DNA of 64,000 nucleotides from Flavobacterium aquidurense (GCA_900107365.1 FNPS01000004.1:186001-250000), one strand, 5' to 3'. Numbered from the stretch's first letter, positions 18,374 to 29,138 are shown. Numbers and translations: made by a program. The notes: generated by a model not told the origin, from the letters alone.

Positions 18374-18752
18374 TCTACTCTTACTTTATTTTTTCTCTTA
18401 CGCTCGCGCTAGAGGAGGAGATTATTTCGACATTAAAATAAAATCTAATATGGTTTCAACAATTATTTTAAGCCAGTTTTTCTTTTTATTTGGTGCTTCT
18501 GTTTTTTTCATGTCTTTATACTTAGGAAATATCTGTAAAGATATATTTTTTTAGTACGAGACAATTTTTCTTACTCGGATTAGCAAATCTGGGCTATCTT
18601 CTTTGAGTTGTGACAATGGAGGTTCTTTAATTAGAAAAATTTATAGATTGTGGATACCCATTGTTTAATTATCTAATTGCCACATTTTTTCAATTATCTA
18701 ATTCTCAAATTATCTTATTTTCTAATTCCCAAATTCCCTAAATTTGCGACTT
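18374..18752. repeat. Gap with AATTATCTAATT-type repeat words
   Basis: No gene is supported here. From about 18664 to 18728 the words TTATCTAATTG, CCACATTTT and AATTATCTAATTC recur. The same word set (ATTATCTAATTGGCACATTA) occurs at 22861-22897. A Bacteroidota -7 box, TAAATTTG (18739-18746), ends only 6 bp before the SulP start codon. Confidence 0.6.
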
Positions 18753-20282
18753 ATGAAAAAAGCTTTCCAACTCTTCGACTTTACCCAAAAAGTCAATTAT
18801 AAAAACGAAATTTTAGCCGGATTAACTGTTGCCATGACCATGATTCCAGAATCATTGTCGTTTGCTATTTTGGCTGGATTTCCGCCTTTGGTGGGTTTGT
18901 ATGCCGCTTTTATTGCGGGTTTGGTAACAGCAATTTTTGGAGGAAGACCAGGAATGATTTCGGGAGGAGCAGGAGCAACTGTGATTGTTTTGATTGCTTT
19001 GATGAAATCGCACGGAATTGAATATGTTTTTGCAGCCGTTGCGGTGGGCGGCGTAGTGCAAATTTGCATCGGACTTTTTAAACTCGGAAAATTTATTCGG
19101 TTGGTTCCGCAGCCTGTAATGTTTGGCTTTGTAAACGGTTTGGCAGTTGTGATTTTTATGTCGCAGCTGGAGCAGTTTAAAACCATTGTGAACGGTCAGG
19201 TTTCGTGGCTTCAGGGAACACCACTCTATATTATGTTGGGACTGGTCGCGCTGACGATTGCAATTGTTTTGATTTTTCCTAAAATAACAAAAGCAGTTCC
19301 AGCGTCTTTAGTGGCAATTATGGTTGTTTTTGCTTTGGTTATTATCTTTAATATCGAAACTAAAACTGTTGAAGACATTGCTTCTGTTCAAGGCGGTTTT
19401 CCACCTTTTCATATTCCGGATATTCCAGTTTCTTTTGAAACTTTTAAAGTGATATTTCCTTATTCTGTAATCGTTGCTGCGGTTGGTTTAACAGAAGGTT
19501 TGCTTACGCTGAATTTAGTTGATGAAATCACCGGAACTCGTGGAAACAGCAACAGAGAATGTATTGCGCAGGGAAGTTCAAATATCTTAAACGGTTTCTT
19601 CTTCGGAATGGGAGGTTGTCCAATGATCGCACAGACTTTAGTAAATCTTGGAGCAGGTTCAAGAGCCAGACTTTCGGGAATTATTGCTGCGTTGACTATT
19701 TTATTGATTATCCTTTTTGGAGCGCCAATAATCGGAAAATTACCTATGGCAGCGTTGGTGGGCGTTATGATGATGGTAGCGATTACAACTTTTGAATGGG
19801 CGAGTTTCAAAGTCATCAACAAAATGCCAAAACACGATATTTTCGTTGGAATCCTGGTTGCAGTTGTGACTATCTTACTTCACAATTTGGCTTTGGCAGT
19901 ATTAATTGGAGTGATAATTTCAGCTTTGGTTTTTGCGTGGGAAAGTGCAAAAAGAATCCGTGCACGTCATTTTATCGATGAAGCCGGAATCAAACATTAT
20001 GAAATTTATGGACCGTTGTTTTTTGGTTCGATTGCCGCCTTTATGGAGAAATTCGACATACAAAACGACCCAAATCATATTATTATAGACTTCAAAGAAA
20101 GTCGCATTGCTGATATGTCGGCCATAGAAGCATTGAACAATTTAACTAAGAAATACAATCAGCTTAATAAAGTTGTCGAACTCAAACATCTAAGTGAAGA
20201 CTGCAGAACCTTACTCAAAAATGCCGAAGCAGTTATACAAGTAAATGTGATCGAAGATCCTACGTATAAAGTGGTTTCTTAA
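18753..20282 (+). CDS. SulP family anion transporter with STAS domain
   Basis: A 509-residue inner-membrane transporter. The first helix region has the SulP signature (TVAMTMIPESLSFAILAGFP), followed by about 12-14 membrane segments with the GGAGATVIVLIAL repeat and the NIL/GGCPMIAQTLVN motif. The C-terminal cytosolic STAS domain (about 405-505) includes HIIIDFKESRIADMSAIEAL. Relatives carry sulfate, bicarbonate or dicarboxylates, and the sequence alone does not decide which. I prefer the ATG at 18753 to an in-frame TTG at 18744. The gene is monocistronic and convergent with the next one. Confidence 0.9.
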   Translation: MKKAFQLFDFTQKVNYKNEILAGLTVAMTMIPESLSFAILAGFPPLVGLYAAFIAGLVTAIFGGRPGMISGGAGATVIVLIALMKSHGIEYVFAAVAVGGVVQICIGLFKLGKFIRLVPQPVMFGFVNGLAVVIFMSQLEQFKTIVNGQVSWLQGTPLYIMLGLVALTIAIVLIFPKITKAVPASLVAIMVVFALVIIFNIETKTVEDIASVQGGFPPFHIPDIPVSFETFKVIFPYSVIVAAVGLTEGLLTLNLVDEITGTRGNSNRECIAQGSSNILNGFFFGMGGCPMIAQTLVNLGAGSRARLSGIIAALTILLIILFGAPIIGKLPMAALVGVMMMVAITTFEWASFKVINKMPKHDIFVGILVAVVTILLHNLALAVLIGVIISALVFAWESAKRIRARHFIDEAGIKHYEIYGPLFFGSIAAFMEKFDIQNDPNHIIIDFKESRIADMSAIEALNNLTKKYNQLNKVVELKHLSEDCRTLLKNAEAVIQVNVIEDPTYKVVS

Positions 20283-20297
20283 TTTTTAATTGATAAA

Positions 20298-22661
20298 TCA
20301 AAAAATTCCTCCAACCGAAACTTTTTTAACTTCTGATATTAATTGTCCATCATTAGTAAAACCTTCAATTAAAACCTGTATTTCTTTTTGCTGATTCTTT
20401 GGAATTTTAATTTGAAAGTCCTGATGGTCGTTTAGCTCGATGTTTGGCGACCAGTTCAATGTGCCGAAATAATTAAATTCATCCTGATTTTCAAATGGAG
20501 CAGTTTTGTAATTGAGGTTTTTTGCGAAACCTTTTGTTACGATTAGCGTTGTAAATTTTGGTTTGAAATAATTGTTACTTTGTCCGGTTTTCATGAAAAT
20601 TTTAATTGTTCCATGCCCTGTAATTGAAGTATCAGAACTTCCAGTCTGATCAATGTAGATTTCATCTACCTGATCTAACGTTATATTGAAAAGCTGATTA
20701 AAATCGAATACCAGAAAATTGTCAATGTAAATATTTGGAGAACTCGCTGATTCACCAAGAAAAGAACTTCTCTTCTCTTTTACATATACAGTAAAGTCAG
20801 TTGGGCTAACACCTGCATTATAGCCATTTGAAGACAGAAAACTCAAGACACTTCTGTATTCTTTGCCATCAAATTTAAAGGCTTTAGCCATAAGACTCAT
20901 GTCCGATTTATGAGTAAAAACTTCTTTTTTGAAGGTATTTTTTATTGCTACTTCTTTTAATTCACTAGCTTTTACTTTAGGTGGCTGGAAATCAAAAACA
21001 TTATCAGCGCTTTTTATTACAGGACAAAATGTTTTTTCGAATGATGGTCCCAAAACAAATCGAGGTTCATTTCGGGCAATTCGGGCTTCTATTTTAGTTG
21101 TTACAGTAATGTTTTTTTCATTCGTCATTTGTAAAGCTAAAACAGTCGAATCCTGAACAAAAAAATGTTCAAATTTAAAATCATTATTCTGATCGATAGT
21201 TGTTTGCTCAAATAGATTATTTTTTAATGCAACAAGAGAAATTTTGTTATTAGAATTCGGCTTTAGTTCTTTCTCTACTTTGCCATTTATAGTAACTCCT
21301 TTTTCAAATTCAAAACTGATTTTTGGCGGCCCTGATTTAATATTCTCCCATAAATATTTCCCTTTGTTCTGATTAAGCAATAATAGCTCTATGTCTTTTC
21401 TTCGGGTTTTATTGTCCGGATTAAAATAAAAATAAGTATCGGGTTCTGGTTTTTCTAAATAGGCATTTAGGTAAAAAGTGCCTAAAATTGTTTTTTTTAG
21501 GTTGAGGCAGACGCTCTTTTCAGGAAGAACACTAATGCTTAAATATGCTTTATTCACGTCAGCTTTTCCGGATAATATAATGCTGTCGTTAGACATTGTT
21601 TTTGCATTTAATGTCGTAGACGGATTTCCCCCCTCCTCAATATACGTTAACCTTTCTGTGATTTCATTTAGATCTTCATCCAATACCCTAATGGCATTTA
21701 CTCCATTTGATAAATATTTTTTGTCAAAATAAAATGGTTGTTCCGTTTTGTTATTGTTGAAGGTAACTTCCTGCTGCATCGAATTTCCATTTTGTTGAAT
21801 AAGGACTGTAAATTTTTTATTTTGATAAGATTGACGCCCTTTTTCATTTGTCTTTAGAATAACAAGTAAATTGAGGTTTGCCGGATTATTAGGAGCACTT
21901 AAAATAAGTCCAGTTTCTGCAATTTTCCCCAGAGGTTGTGTTATTTTTAATTTGTCATTATTAATTTTAAGAGTGTATTTTTCGCTTAAATCGGCTTTTA
22001 GATAAAAAACTCCGTATCCCATTTGGTTGGTATGAAAGTGCGTAATTTCATTTGATTTGGAATCCAAAATAATACCATCCGCTATTTCTATACCTGTTTT
22101 ATTGCAGTCTGTAATCTTAATACCAATCGTATTAACGATATCATTTAATATAATTCCGCCTTCGGGGAATAAGCTTATTTCTGCTGTTTTCCAATCAGGT
22201 TCTTTGGTTTCAAATGTATAGCGTGTTTTTTTATCAATAATTTCAATCGTCTGATTAAAGGAATCATCTTCTTTAAAATTATTCATCCAGTTTGTATAGA
22301 AATGAAAGTGATATTTACCAGACTTAAATTTTTCATTTAAATGAATCCCACCAGAAAAAACGCCATATTGTGCAAAGAGTAGTTGTTTCTCAACGATTTG
22401 GTCTTCTTCATTATAAACAACTAATTGAACATTAGTAGTGTTGCTGTTTGGGATATTATTGTTTTTACTGAGAATGTATCCTTTAAAGGCAATATCTTCA
22501 TCATTTGTAAAAAGGCTTTTGTTGAATTGTATATGGATAATCTCACGGTCCTGAAAGAAATAATCATTAAGGTATTTAGTAATTTTATCCTGATTGGAAG
22601 TAGTCTGTGCGAAAGATTGTAAACAGTATAGAAAACTAAAAAACGTGATGATTAATTTCAT
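20298..22661 (-). CDS. Large exported macroglobulin-like protein with TonB-plug-like C-terminus
   Basis: A 787-residue protein with a signal peptide (IITFFSFLYCLQSFAQ). The N-terminal half has repeated beta-sandwich units with the MG2-like pattern IHIQFNKSLFTNDEDIAFKG and KSGKYHFHFYTNWM. Residues about 610-690 (NIYIDNFLVFD, LFNITLDQVDEIYID, TGHGTIKIFMKTG) are the core of a TonB-dependent-receptor plug without a following barrel. Bacteroidota encode many such proteins near TonB receptors, but none is adjacent here. It is presumably periplasmic or outer-membrane-associated. Its function is unknown, and it may substitute for or dock with a receptor plug. Confidence 0.7.
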   Translation of the reverse strand: MKLIITFFSFLYCLQSFAQTTSNQDKITKYLNDYFFQDREIIHIQFNKSLFTNDEDIAFKGYILSKNNNIPNSNTTNVQLVVYNEEDQIVEKQLLFAQYGVFSGGIHLNEKFKSGKYHFHFYTNWMNNFKEDDSFNQTIEIIDKKTRYTFETKEPDWKTAEISLFPEGGIILNDIVNTIGIKITDCNKTGIEIADGIILDSKSNEITHFHTNQMGYGVFYLKADLSEKYTLKINNDKLKITQPLGKIAETGLILSAPNNPANLNLLVILKTNEKGRQSYQNKKFTVLIQQNGNSMQQEVTFNNNKTEQPFYFDKKYLSNGVNAIRVLDEDLNEITERLTYIEEGGNPSTTLNAKTMSNDSIILSGKADVNKAYLSISVLPEKSVCLNLKKTILGTFYLNAYLEKPEPDTYFYFNPDNKTRRKDIELLLLNQNKGKYLWENIKSGPPKISFEFEKGVTINGKVEKELKPNSNNKISLVALKNNLFEQTTIDQNNDFKFEHFFVQDSTVLALQMTNEKNITVTTKIEARIARNEPRFVLGPSFEKTFCPVIKSADNVFDFQPPKVKASELKEVAIKNTFKKEVFTHKSDMSLMAKAFKFDGKEYRSVLSFLSSNGYNAGVSPTDFTVYVKEKRSSFLGESASSPNIYIDNFLVFDFNQLFNITLDQVDEIYIDQTGSSDTSITGHGTIKIFMKTGQSNNYFKPKFTTLIVTKGFAKNLNYKTAPFENQDEFNYFGTLNWSPNIELNDHQDFQIKIPKNQQKEIQVLIEGFTNDGQLISEVKKVSVGGIF

Positions 22662-22860
22662 ACAGAGAAAATATTAAAGGCAATTTTGATATTGTAATTA
22701 AAGTTATAAATTTAGCTATAATATTAATCTGTAATAGTTAAAAAAATATATAATGCTTTTAAATATTATTAAAATGTAGTAGTAAATAAGAGTATAAAAA
22801 TTAGATGCCAATCTTAATTTGTCAATGTAGTAATTGGATAATGCTATAGATTGCGTATAA

Positions 22861-22897
22861 TAATTATCTAATTATCTAATTGGCACATTATCTAATT
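22861..22897. repeat. AATTATCTAATTGGCACATT repeat
   Basis: Copies of TAATTATCTAAT and TGGCACATTATCTAATT run into the stop codon of the phosphodiesterase gene (TAG at 22892-22894 on the minus strand), so the repeat supplies the last codons. It is related to the string at 18664-18728. Confidence 0.6.
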
Positions 22898-24094
22898 TGT
22901 AAGCATGTTGCTCACTTCACTGAACTTACCATCAACTTCTTCGATTTTTAATCCCAAAATATGTGCAATTAAAGGATAGACTGAAACGTTTTGAAAGGTT
23001 TTAACTTCTTTATCTACTTTGAACGCCGGGCCTTTTGCATAGAAAATAGCGTGCATGTCTTTTTCTTTATTGTCGTAACCGTGGGTTCCGCCTTTTATGT
23101 TTTGCGTCTTCTTGTTTACTAAACTGTATCCTTTTTTGGCTTCAATAACAAAATCATGCACACGCGGATTTGTTCCGTAGTGCAATCTCTTCGGTACTTC
23201 GGTGGATCTCCAGAATTTGATATGCGGTACTTTTTTCAGGGCTTTAGCAATCGAATCCTGAAAGCCCGGTTTTACCTGTAAACTCATAATTGGGTTAATT
23301 ACGTCTTTGTAACCCAGCCATTCCGGTTTTAGATAATCTAAAATGGCTACTTTTTTATCATTGCTGATATCAGCCATTCCGTGATCAGAAACAATAATTA
23401 AATTAATTTGTTTTCCAATGGCCAATTGATCCAGTTTGGATGATAATTGTCCCATAACCGAATCCATTTTGATGACCATTTTTTCGTTTTCTGGAGAAAG
23501 TGGTCCAAAATTATGTCCTGTATGATCTGGTTCGTCAAAATATAAAGTAATCAAATGCGGGCGTTGTTTTTCAGGAAGTTCTAACCATTTTATGACGGTA
23601 TCAATTCTGTTTCCGTACGGAATCTTATCATCATAGTTTTTGTAAATACCCGGTCTTTTTTTATCCGTATCTGATCCCGGCCAAAAGAAAGAAGCACTTT
23701 TTACGCCTTGTTGTTCCGCTACATTCCAAATCGGATTTCCTCCATAAAAACGGGAATCATTTTTAGCATTTGTCGACAATGAAAATGATTCATTCAAAGC
23801 GCTATCATAAAAAACATTATTAATGATCCCATGATGATCCGGATAAAGTCCCGTTACAATCGCATAATGATTCGGAAAAGTTTTGCTTGGATAAGAAGGT
23901 CTCATTGATTTGGCGTGAACACCTTCTTTGGCTATTTTATTGAGGTTGTGAAGCTTAAAATGTTTGGCATAATCCCAACGAAATCCATCCATCGAAACCA
24001 AAACGACATACGCGTCTTTACTGGATTGTGAATAAGAAAAAGTGGAAAGAAGTAATAAAGTAAAAGATAATAGGTGAGTAGTGAATTTTCTCAT
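22892..24094 (-). CDS. Ectonucleotide pyrophosphatase/phosphodiesterase (NPP)-type hydrolase
   Basis: A 400-residue exported enzyme of the alkaline-phosphatase superfamily. After a signal peptide (THLLSFTLLLLSTFSYSQ), the metal site is built from DG (Asp36), the nucleophile Thr72 in PSKTFPNHY, DEPDHTGH and VSDHGM, with the last His in GTHGYDN, all intact. This is the NPP (phosphodiest) family, which cleaves nucleotide pyrophosphates, phosphodiesters or phospholipids outside the cytoplasm. The gene is monocistronic. Its 5' flank contains a nested palindrome and its 3' end is formed by a repeat. Confidence 0.9.
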   Translation of the reverse strand: MRKFTTHLLSFTLLLLSTFSYSQSSKDAYVVLVSMDGFRWDYAKHFKLHNLNKIAKEGVHAKSMRPSYPSKTFPNHYAIVTGLYPDHHGIINNVFYDSALNESFSLSTNAKNDSRFYGGNPIWNVAEQQGVKSASFFWPGSDTDKKRPGIYKNYDDKIPYGNRIDTVIKWLELPEKQRPHLITLYFDEPDHTGHNFGPLSPENEKMVIKMDSVMGQLSSKLDQLAIGKQINLIIVSDHGMADISNDKKVAILDYLKPEWLGYKDVINPIMSLQVKPGFQDSIAKALKKVPHIKFWRSTEVPKRLHYGTNPRVHDFVIEAKKGYSLVNKKTQNIKGGTHGYDNKEKDMHAIFYAKGPAFKVDKEVKTFQNVSVYPLIAHILGLKIEEVDGKFSEVSNMLTN

Positions 24095-24165
24095 TTTGCA
24101 ATTTTAATAGAACCGCAAAGGTAGAGATAAGAGATTTTTTAAAGAAAAAGAGAATGTTAAATAAA

Positions 24166-24322
24166 AAAATAGCCACGAATTCACGAATTTTTTGCAAATG
24201 CTTTGTTTGAAAAAAATTAGTAGCCACAGATTTCACAGATTAAAAGGATTATAATCTGTGTAATCTGTAGCACAAAAAATTAAGCACAAAGATTTGAATA
24301 CTTAATTCGTGAATTCGTGGCT
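24166..24322. repeat. Nested inverted repeats between the NPP gene and groEL
   Basis: Outer arms TAGCCACGAATTCACGAATT (from 24169) and AATTCGTGAATTCGTGGCTA (to 24322) enclose inner arms CCACAGATTTCACAGATT and AATCTGTGTAATCTGTAG (about 24224-24272). The spacer has no ORF. The inner word is the same CACAGATT seen around the GxxExxY gene. Confidence 0.85.
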
Positions 24323-24326
24323 AAAA

Positions 24327-24354
24327 AAAACGCCAGATAAAAATCTGGCGTTTT
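24327..24354 (-). terminator. Terminator of groESL
   Basis: AAAACGCCAGAT pairs with ATCTGGCGTTTT (12 bp, 4-nt loop), 21 bp after the groEL stop on the minus strand, with a following T-run. Confidence 0.9.
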
Positions 24355-24374
24355 AAGTTTTAAGAAAAGAACGA

Positions 24375-26027
<1,653 letters not shown>

Positions 26028-26084
26028 TCAAGTTTGAAAGTTTCAAGTTTCAAGTTTTTTGTTCCCCCTTTGGGGGTTAGGGGG

Positions 26085-26360
26085 CTATATTATTGCAAGA
26101 ATGTCATCCTCGCGCATAATCAAATAATCAGTTCCTTCCAATTTTAATTCTGTTCCTGCATATTTACCATAAAGTACAGTATCGCCAACTTTTACGGTCA
26201 TTGTATGATCTTTAGATCCGTTTCCTACTGCCACAACAGTTCCTTTTTGTGGTTTTTCTTTGGCAGTATCTGGAATAAAAATACCTGACGCAGTTTTTGT
26301 TTCAGCTGCAACAGGCTCAATAAGTACGCGATCTGAAAGCGGTTTAATGTTTAAGGCCAT
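26085..26360 (-). CDS. groS: Co-chaperonin GroES (10 kDa)
   Basis: A 91-residue protein of normal length that caps the GroEL ring. It carries [11 protein letters not shown], the mobile loop ([20 protein letters not shown]) and the C-terminal EDDILAII. It is the first gene of groES-groEL. A candidate heat-shock-type promoter (TGTCA ... TGGCAC) lies about 50-80 bp upstream on the minus strand. Confidence 0.98.
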   Translation of the reverse strand: MALNIKPLSDRVLIEPVAAETKTASGIFIPDTAKEKPQKGTVVAVGNGSKDHTMTVKVGDTVLYGKYAGTELKLEGTDYLIMREDDILAII

Positions 26361-26408
26361 GATTTTATAATGTTATAAGTTATACGTTTTTTAATGTTCA
26401 ATAAACTT

Positions 26409-26440
26409 TCAGAAATTGTGCCATGCTAGTAAAACTGACA
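26409..26440 (-). promoter_or_regulatory. Candidate promoter/operator of groESL
   Basis: On the minus strand TGTCAG (26440-26435) and, 11 nt on, TGGCACAATTTCTGAA (26423-26408) lie 50-80 bp before groES. TGGCAC is the -24 half of a sigma-54 promoter; the -12 half (CTGAA) is poor. Similar TGTCA/TGGCAC pairs occur upstream of flavobacterial chaperone genes from memory, so this may be a family-specific heat-shock site. Confidence 0.35.
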
Positions 26441-26455
26441 TTATTTCTTAAAAAA

Positions 26456-26481
26456 AATGCCAGCTTTGACAGGCTGGCATT
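26456..26481 (-). terminator. Terminator of the secG operon
   Basis: AATGCCAGC pairs with GCTGGCATT (9 bp, 8-nt loop) 21 bp after the secG stop on the minus strand. Confidence 0.85.
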
Positions 26482-26502
26482 GTATATTTTATTTCAAAAC
26501 TA

Positions 26503-26841
26503 TTATTTCGCTGCTGGCGTTGCCGGAGCAGGAGTTTGTTGAACTGGTGCAGCTGGTGTAGTTGCAGGAGCTTCTGTTTTTTCAATAAGTTTAGAATCAG
26601 TATCACTTAATGATCCTGTGAAACTTAAGCTTGAAAGCAAAATTAAAGCAATCAGAATAGTAGCTAGTGTCCAGGTACTTTTATCTAAAAAGTCAGTTGT
26701 TTTTTGTACTCCACCTAACATTTGAGTTCCGCTAATTGTAGACGATAATCCGCCTCCTTTAGGGTTTTGAACCATGATTACTACGATCAATAGAAAACAA
26801 ACTATTGTGATTAAAACTAAAAAAATTGAAAATGTGCTCAT
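26503..26841 (-). CDS. secG: Preprotein translocase subunit SecG
   Basis: A 112-residue inner-membrane protein. Helix 1 (FLVLITIVCFLLIVVIMVQ) runs into the family signature NPKGGGLSS, and helix 2 (ATILIALILLSSLSF) follows, ending in an Ala/Pro/Thr-rich tail. SecG helps SecYEG translocation. It is the last gene of a minus-strand operon with the TPR-repeat protein (3 bp between stop and start) and, upstream, lptE; the operon ends at a strong terminator. Confidence 0.93.
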   Translation of the reverse strand: MSTFSIFLVLITIVCFLLIVVIMVQNPKGGGLSSTISGTQMLGGVQKTTDFLDKSTWTLATILIALILLSSLSFTGSLSDTDSKLIEKTEAPATTPAAPVQQTPAPATPAAK

Positions 26842-26844
26842 TGC

Positions 26845-28539
26845 TTAATTATTATTGTTATTTTGTTGTAAAATCTTAATATCCGAAATACGGTCTGCAA
26901 AGAAACTAATTTTTTCTGGATATTTCAAAATTAATATTTCATATGCTTGTATGGCTTTTGTATATTTTTTTTGTTCCAAATATACTCTGGCCAAAGTTTC
27001 AGTCATTAGGTAAGAATTCTCTTCTTTATCACTGTCTAATTGTACCGCTGGCGTTATTGCAGTCTGTCTTATCGGAGAAATTTTCGGGTTTGCCTCAATA
27101 AATTTATTGATTATTTCTGCTTTTTTCTTCTTCTCTTCGTCAATTGTTTCAGATTCAGTTACATTTTCAATCGTGTTTTCTACTTTTTCAATTGATTCTG
27201 CTTCTTCAGGAGCGTCTTTTGTCCGGTCAATAGGTTCTGTTTTGGCTAACTGAAGCCATTCCTGAAAAGAGTGTTTTTCATTAGCAGAAAAATCCAAAGG
27301 TTTTCCGATTTCCAGATTTTCTTCGGCTGTTTTTACTGTTTCTGAAACTTCTATTTCTTCTGGCTCTTCACTCGCTTGTGGTTCGTCAATTACAGGTACC
27401 TCTTCAAAAACAACTGTCGTAGCTTCTTGTAGTGAATTATATGTGGACTCTTCAATTGGCTCAACTCTTATGCTCGGTATTTCTTCCTCTACAATTTCAT
27501 CAAAGAAAGTTGGAGTCGGTTCCTTTATAATAGGTGTAGTTTCAATAATTGGATTCGTTTCAATAATTGGAGTATCTTCAATAGTTGGCGTTGCTTCCTC
27601 AAAAGAATCTAAAGTCGGCTCTTCGATAACCAGCTCGATCGGTTTTTCGTCCACTTTTAAAGGTTCTTCAAAAGTAGTGGGTGCCACTTCTTCAAAAGAA
27701 TCTAAAGTCGGCTGTTCGATAATCGCCTCAATTATTTTTTCTTCAACTTCTAAAGATTCTTCAAGTGTAACTGCTGTTACTTCTTTAAAAGAATCTAAAA
27801 TAGCTTGCTCCGTAACTGTTTCAATTGGGTTTTCTTCAACTTCTACAGGTTCTTCAGCGGTAATAGTAACTACTTCTTCAAAAGAATCTAAAGTAGGTAT
27901 AATTGTATCAATCGGTTTGTATTCAATTTTTACAGGCTCTTCAAAAGTAACATTTGTCGCTTCTGTAAAAGAATCTAAAATTGGTTCTTCTGTAACTGCA
28001 TCAACTGAGTTTTCTTCAATTGTTAGAGGAACTTCAACAGTATCATTTGTTGGTTCTCTAAAAGAATCTAAAGAAGGTTCTTCAATAACAGGATCAATGA
28101 GATTTTCTTCTATTTTTGAAGGATCTTCAAAAGTAACTCCTGTAGCTTCTTTAATAGAATTTAAAATGGACTGCTCGATTGGATCAACGCGAACTTCGGC
28201 TAATTTCTTTTTTTCTTCTGCTAAGACAATTTCGCTGTCAAAAACAGTAATATTTAAAAGATCCTGAAGTTTTTTATCATAATATTCACCTTGAATAGAA
28301 GTGAAAGTCTCTGAAGTAATAAAATCAAATAAGACTGTACGATCTGTTGTGTGAGCCGCTGTAACTTTTAAAGCAAAATTATACTTGAAACTATTTTGAT
28401 TATAAAGACCTTTTAATCGCAATGCCCGTGCACTTTGAAAATACGGAAATTCATTCAAAACATTGCCTAATGCTTCCGCCTGCTTTTCTGTAATAGCATC
28501 GGGTTTGTTCATTAAGTATGTATAATCAGTTACATTCAT
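26845..28539 (-). CDS. TPR protein with a Glu-rich tandem-repeat linker
   Basis: A 564-residue protein. Residues 1-110 are helical (TYLMNKPDAITEKQAEALG; FPYFQSARALRLKGLYNQ). Residues about 130-400 form eight diverged copies of a roughly 31-residue unit with the core xLDSFxEATxxTFEEP. The C-terminus (about 515-560) is a TPR pair (ETLARVYLEQKKYTKAIQAY). No signal peptide or membrane helix is visible, so it should be cytosolic. The extreme acidity of the linker suggests a disordered tether. The gene lies between lptE and secG and overlaps neither. Confidence 0.75.
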   Translation of the reverse strand: MNVTDYTYLMNKPDAITEKQAEALGNVLNEFPYFQSARALRLKGLYNQNSFKYNFALKVTAAHTTDRTVLFDFITSETFTSIQGEYYDKKLQDLLNITVFDSEIVLAEEKKKLAEVRVDPIEQSILNSIKEATGVTFEDPSKIEENLIDPVIEEPSLDSFREPTNDTVEVPLTIEENSVDAVTEEPILDSFTEATNVTFEEPVKIEYKPIDTIIPTLDSFEEVVTITAEEPVEVEENPIETVTEQAILDSFKEVTAVTLEESLEVEEKIIEAIIEQPTLDSFEEVAPTTFEEPLKVDEKPIELVIEEPTLDSFEEATPTIEDTPIIETNPIIETTPIIKEPTPTFFDEIVEEEIPSIRVEPIEESTYNSLQEATTVVFEEVPVIDEPQASEEPEEIEVSETVKTAEENLEIGKPLDFSANEKHSFQEWLQLAKTEPIDRTKDAPEEAESIEKVENTIENVTESETIDEEKKKKAEIINKFIEANPKISPIRQTAITPAVQLDSDKEENSYLMTETLARVYLEQKKYTKAIQAYEILILKYPEKISFFADRISDIKILQQNNNNN

Positions 28540-28634
28540 TTCTTTTTTGTTTAATCGTTTATTTGTTTAACTGTTGAATCGTTTTTTTCTAAAACCGATT
28601 TAACGATTAACCGATTCAACAAATCAACATTTCT

Positions 28635-29138
28635 TTACCATTTAGCCAATGACTCATTGAAAATATCCTGAGTGATTCTTTCAAAAATAGTCGTAATCGC
28701 TGTATTTAAAACAGAACCTGTTGGCAGTGATGCTCCGGGAAAGTCGTAATAAAATTCAAATGTTTTCTCGAAATCATCAGTTTCTTTTTTTCTGTTCGAA
28801 AATCTGACATTTACACGAATCGTCAAACGGTTTTGTGCCGCCTGCTGATCTGCAGTCGCAGTCATTGGCGTAATTCTGTAATCTACAATTTCACCTTCGT
28901 AGGTTAAGTCACCACTATTACTAACCAGGTTTAAGTTGGTTTGATTCATAATTAAATCCTGCAAAGCCAGTGTAAATTGTCTGTCAATTCCAGGCTCAAT
29001 CAAATCAGCATTGTTCTGAAAAAAGTTAACCTGAAAAGTTTTGGCATCGATTGTTCCGGTTCCGGTAAAGTTGTAAACGTTGCAACCACTTAATAAAAAG
29101 AGGCTGATAAAGGCTAATAAAGAATATATTTTTTTCAT
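28635..29138 (-). CDS. lptE: LptE-like LPS-assembly lipoprotein
   Basis: A 167-residue lipoprotein (lipobox LSGCN, Cys19). It has the Bacteroidota LptE-like layout: VYNFTGTGTIDAKTFQVNFF, IDRQFTLALQDLIMNQTNL, then YEGEIVDYRITP and a C-terminal FERITQDIFNESLAKW. LptE is the plug of the LptD outer-membrane LPS translocon. It is followed by the TPR gene (95 bp) and preceded by the sigma-54 activator gene, a gene order familiar in flavobacteria. Confidence 0.85.
   Translation of the reverse strand: MKKIYSLLAFISLFLLSGCNVYNFTGTGTIDAKTFQVNFFQNNADLIEPGIDRQFTLALQDLIMNQTNLNLVSNSGDLTYEGEIVDYRITPMTATADQQAAQNRLTIRVNVRFSNRKKETDDFEKTFEFYYDFPGASLPTGSVLNTAITTIFERITQDIFNESLAKW

Noticed and set aside
18450..18554. 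34-codon hydrophobic frame (MVSTIILSQFFFLFG...)
   Set aside because: Very short, in a repeat-rich AT-rich gap, with no recognisable similarity; chance cannot be excluded.
27443..28267. A 274-codon plus-strand open frame rich in Ser/Gly/Ile
   Set aside because: It is the antisense shadow of the tandem-repeat linker in the TPR gene; its repeats mirror that gene and it has no start signals.
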